DNA of 5,158 nucleotides, from contig JAGKWY010000172.1 of the NCBI GenBank assembly GCA_021151625.1, forward strand, positions 1 through 5,158, written 5' to 3'. The notes under the pieces are model-generated. The model searched no databases, was not told the DNA's origin, and saw nothing but the letters and a program-made list of their open reading frames with translations. The translations under genes were made by a program, and so were the position numbers. The first letter of the stretch is position 1. Each line of letters opens with the position of its first letter. This document shows positions 5,152 through 5,158 of this stretch, piece by piece. Source of the stretch: Gammaproteobacteria bacterium. Its GTDB lineage: Bacteria; Pseudomonadota; Gammaproteobacteria; Pseudomonadales; Cellvibrionaceae.

Positions 5152-5158
5152 AAGATCT

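Overview
The window looks like chromosomal DNA of a Gram-negative bacterium, most likely a gammaproteobacterium. The evidence is a YafJ-type amidotransferase that resembles the E. coli protein closely along its length, a periplasmic class II cytochrome c' beside a b561-type membrane cytochrome, and a c-di-GMP-type (EAL-like) domain. AT-rich spacers, moderate-GC genes and the gene repertoire would suit Cellvibrionaceae or relatives, but that is a guess from general resemblance. I see no tRNA, rRNA, CRISPR array, transposase or prophage gene.

Layout. Positions 1-1545 (minus strand) hold a two-gene sulfur unit: a rhodanese-like protein first, then a serine O-acetyltransferase 21 bases downstream. 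A 279-base divergent spacer (1546-1824) carries several inverted repeats. One is an 8-bp hairpin followed by five T, directly in front of the rhodanese ribosome binding site. Positions 1825-3542 (plus strand) hold a degenerate EAL-domain protein followed, 50 bases later, by a class II glutamine amidotransferase of the YafJ family. A 155-base convergent spacer contains a 13-base tandem repeat and a long hairpin. Positions 3698-5136 (minus strand) hold cytochrome c' first and then a cytochrome b561-family protein, separated by 170 bases that contain two strong hairpins.

How the genes work together. The rhodanese/acetyltransferase pair points to cysteine synthesis and handling of sulfane sulfur. 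The cytochrome pair suggests electron exchange between the quinone pool and a periplasmic, nitric-oxide-binding haem protein. The hairpins between those two genes suggest that the soluble c' protein is made in excess of the membrane partner. The EAL-like protein has lost essentially every catalytic residue at the positions I can align, so it is probably a binding or scaffold protein rather than a phosphodiesterase. Its tie to the amidotransferase rests only on strand and spacing.

The window is mostly ordinary metabolic and redox genes. I do not see a clear previously undescribed system. The items most worth a second look are the dead EAL protein, the haem-pocket residues of cytochrome c', the paired hairpins around the cytochrome c' stop codon, and the possible attenuator ahead of the rhodanese gene.
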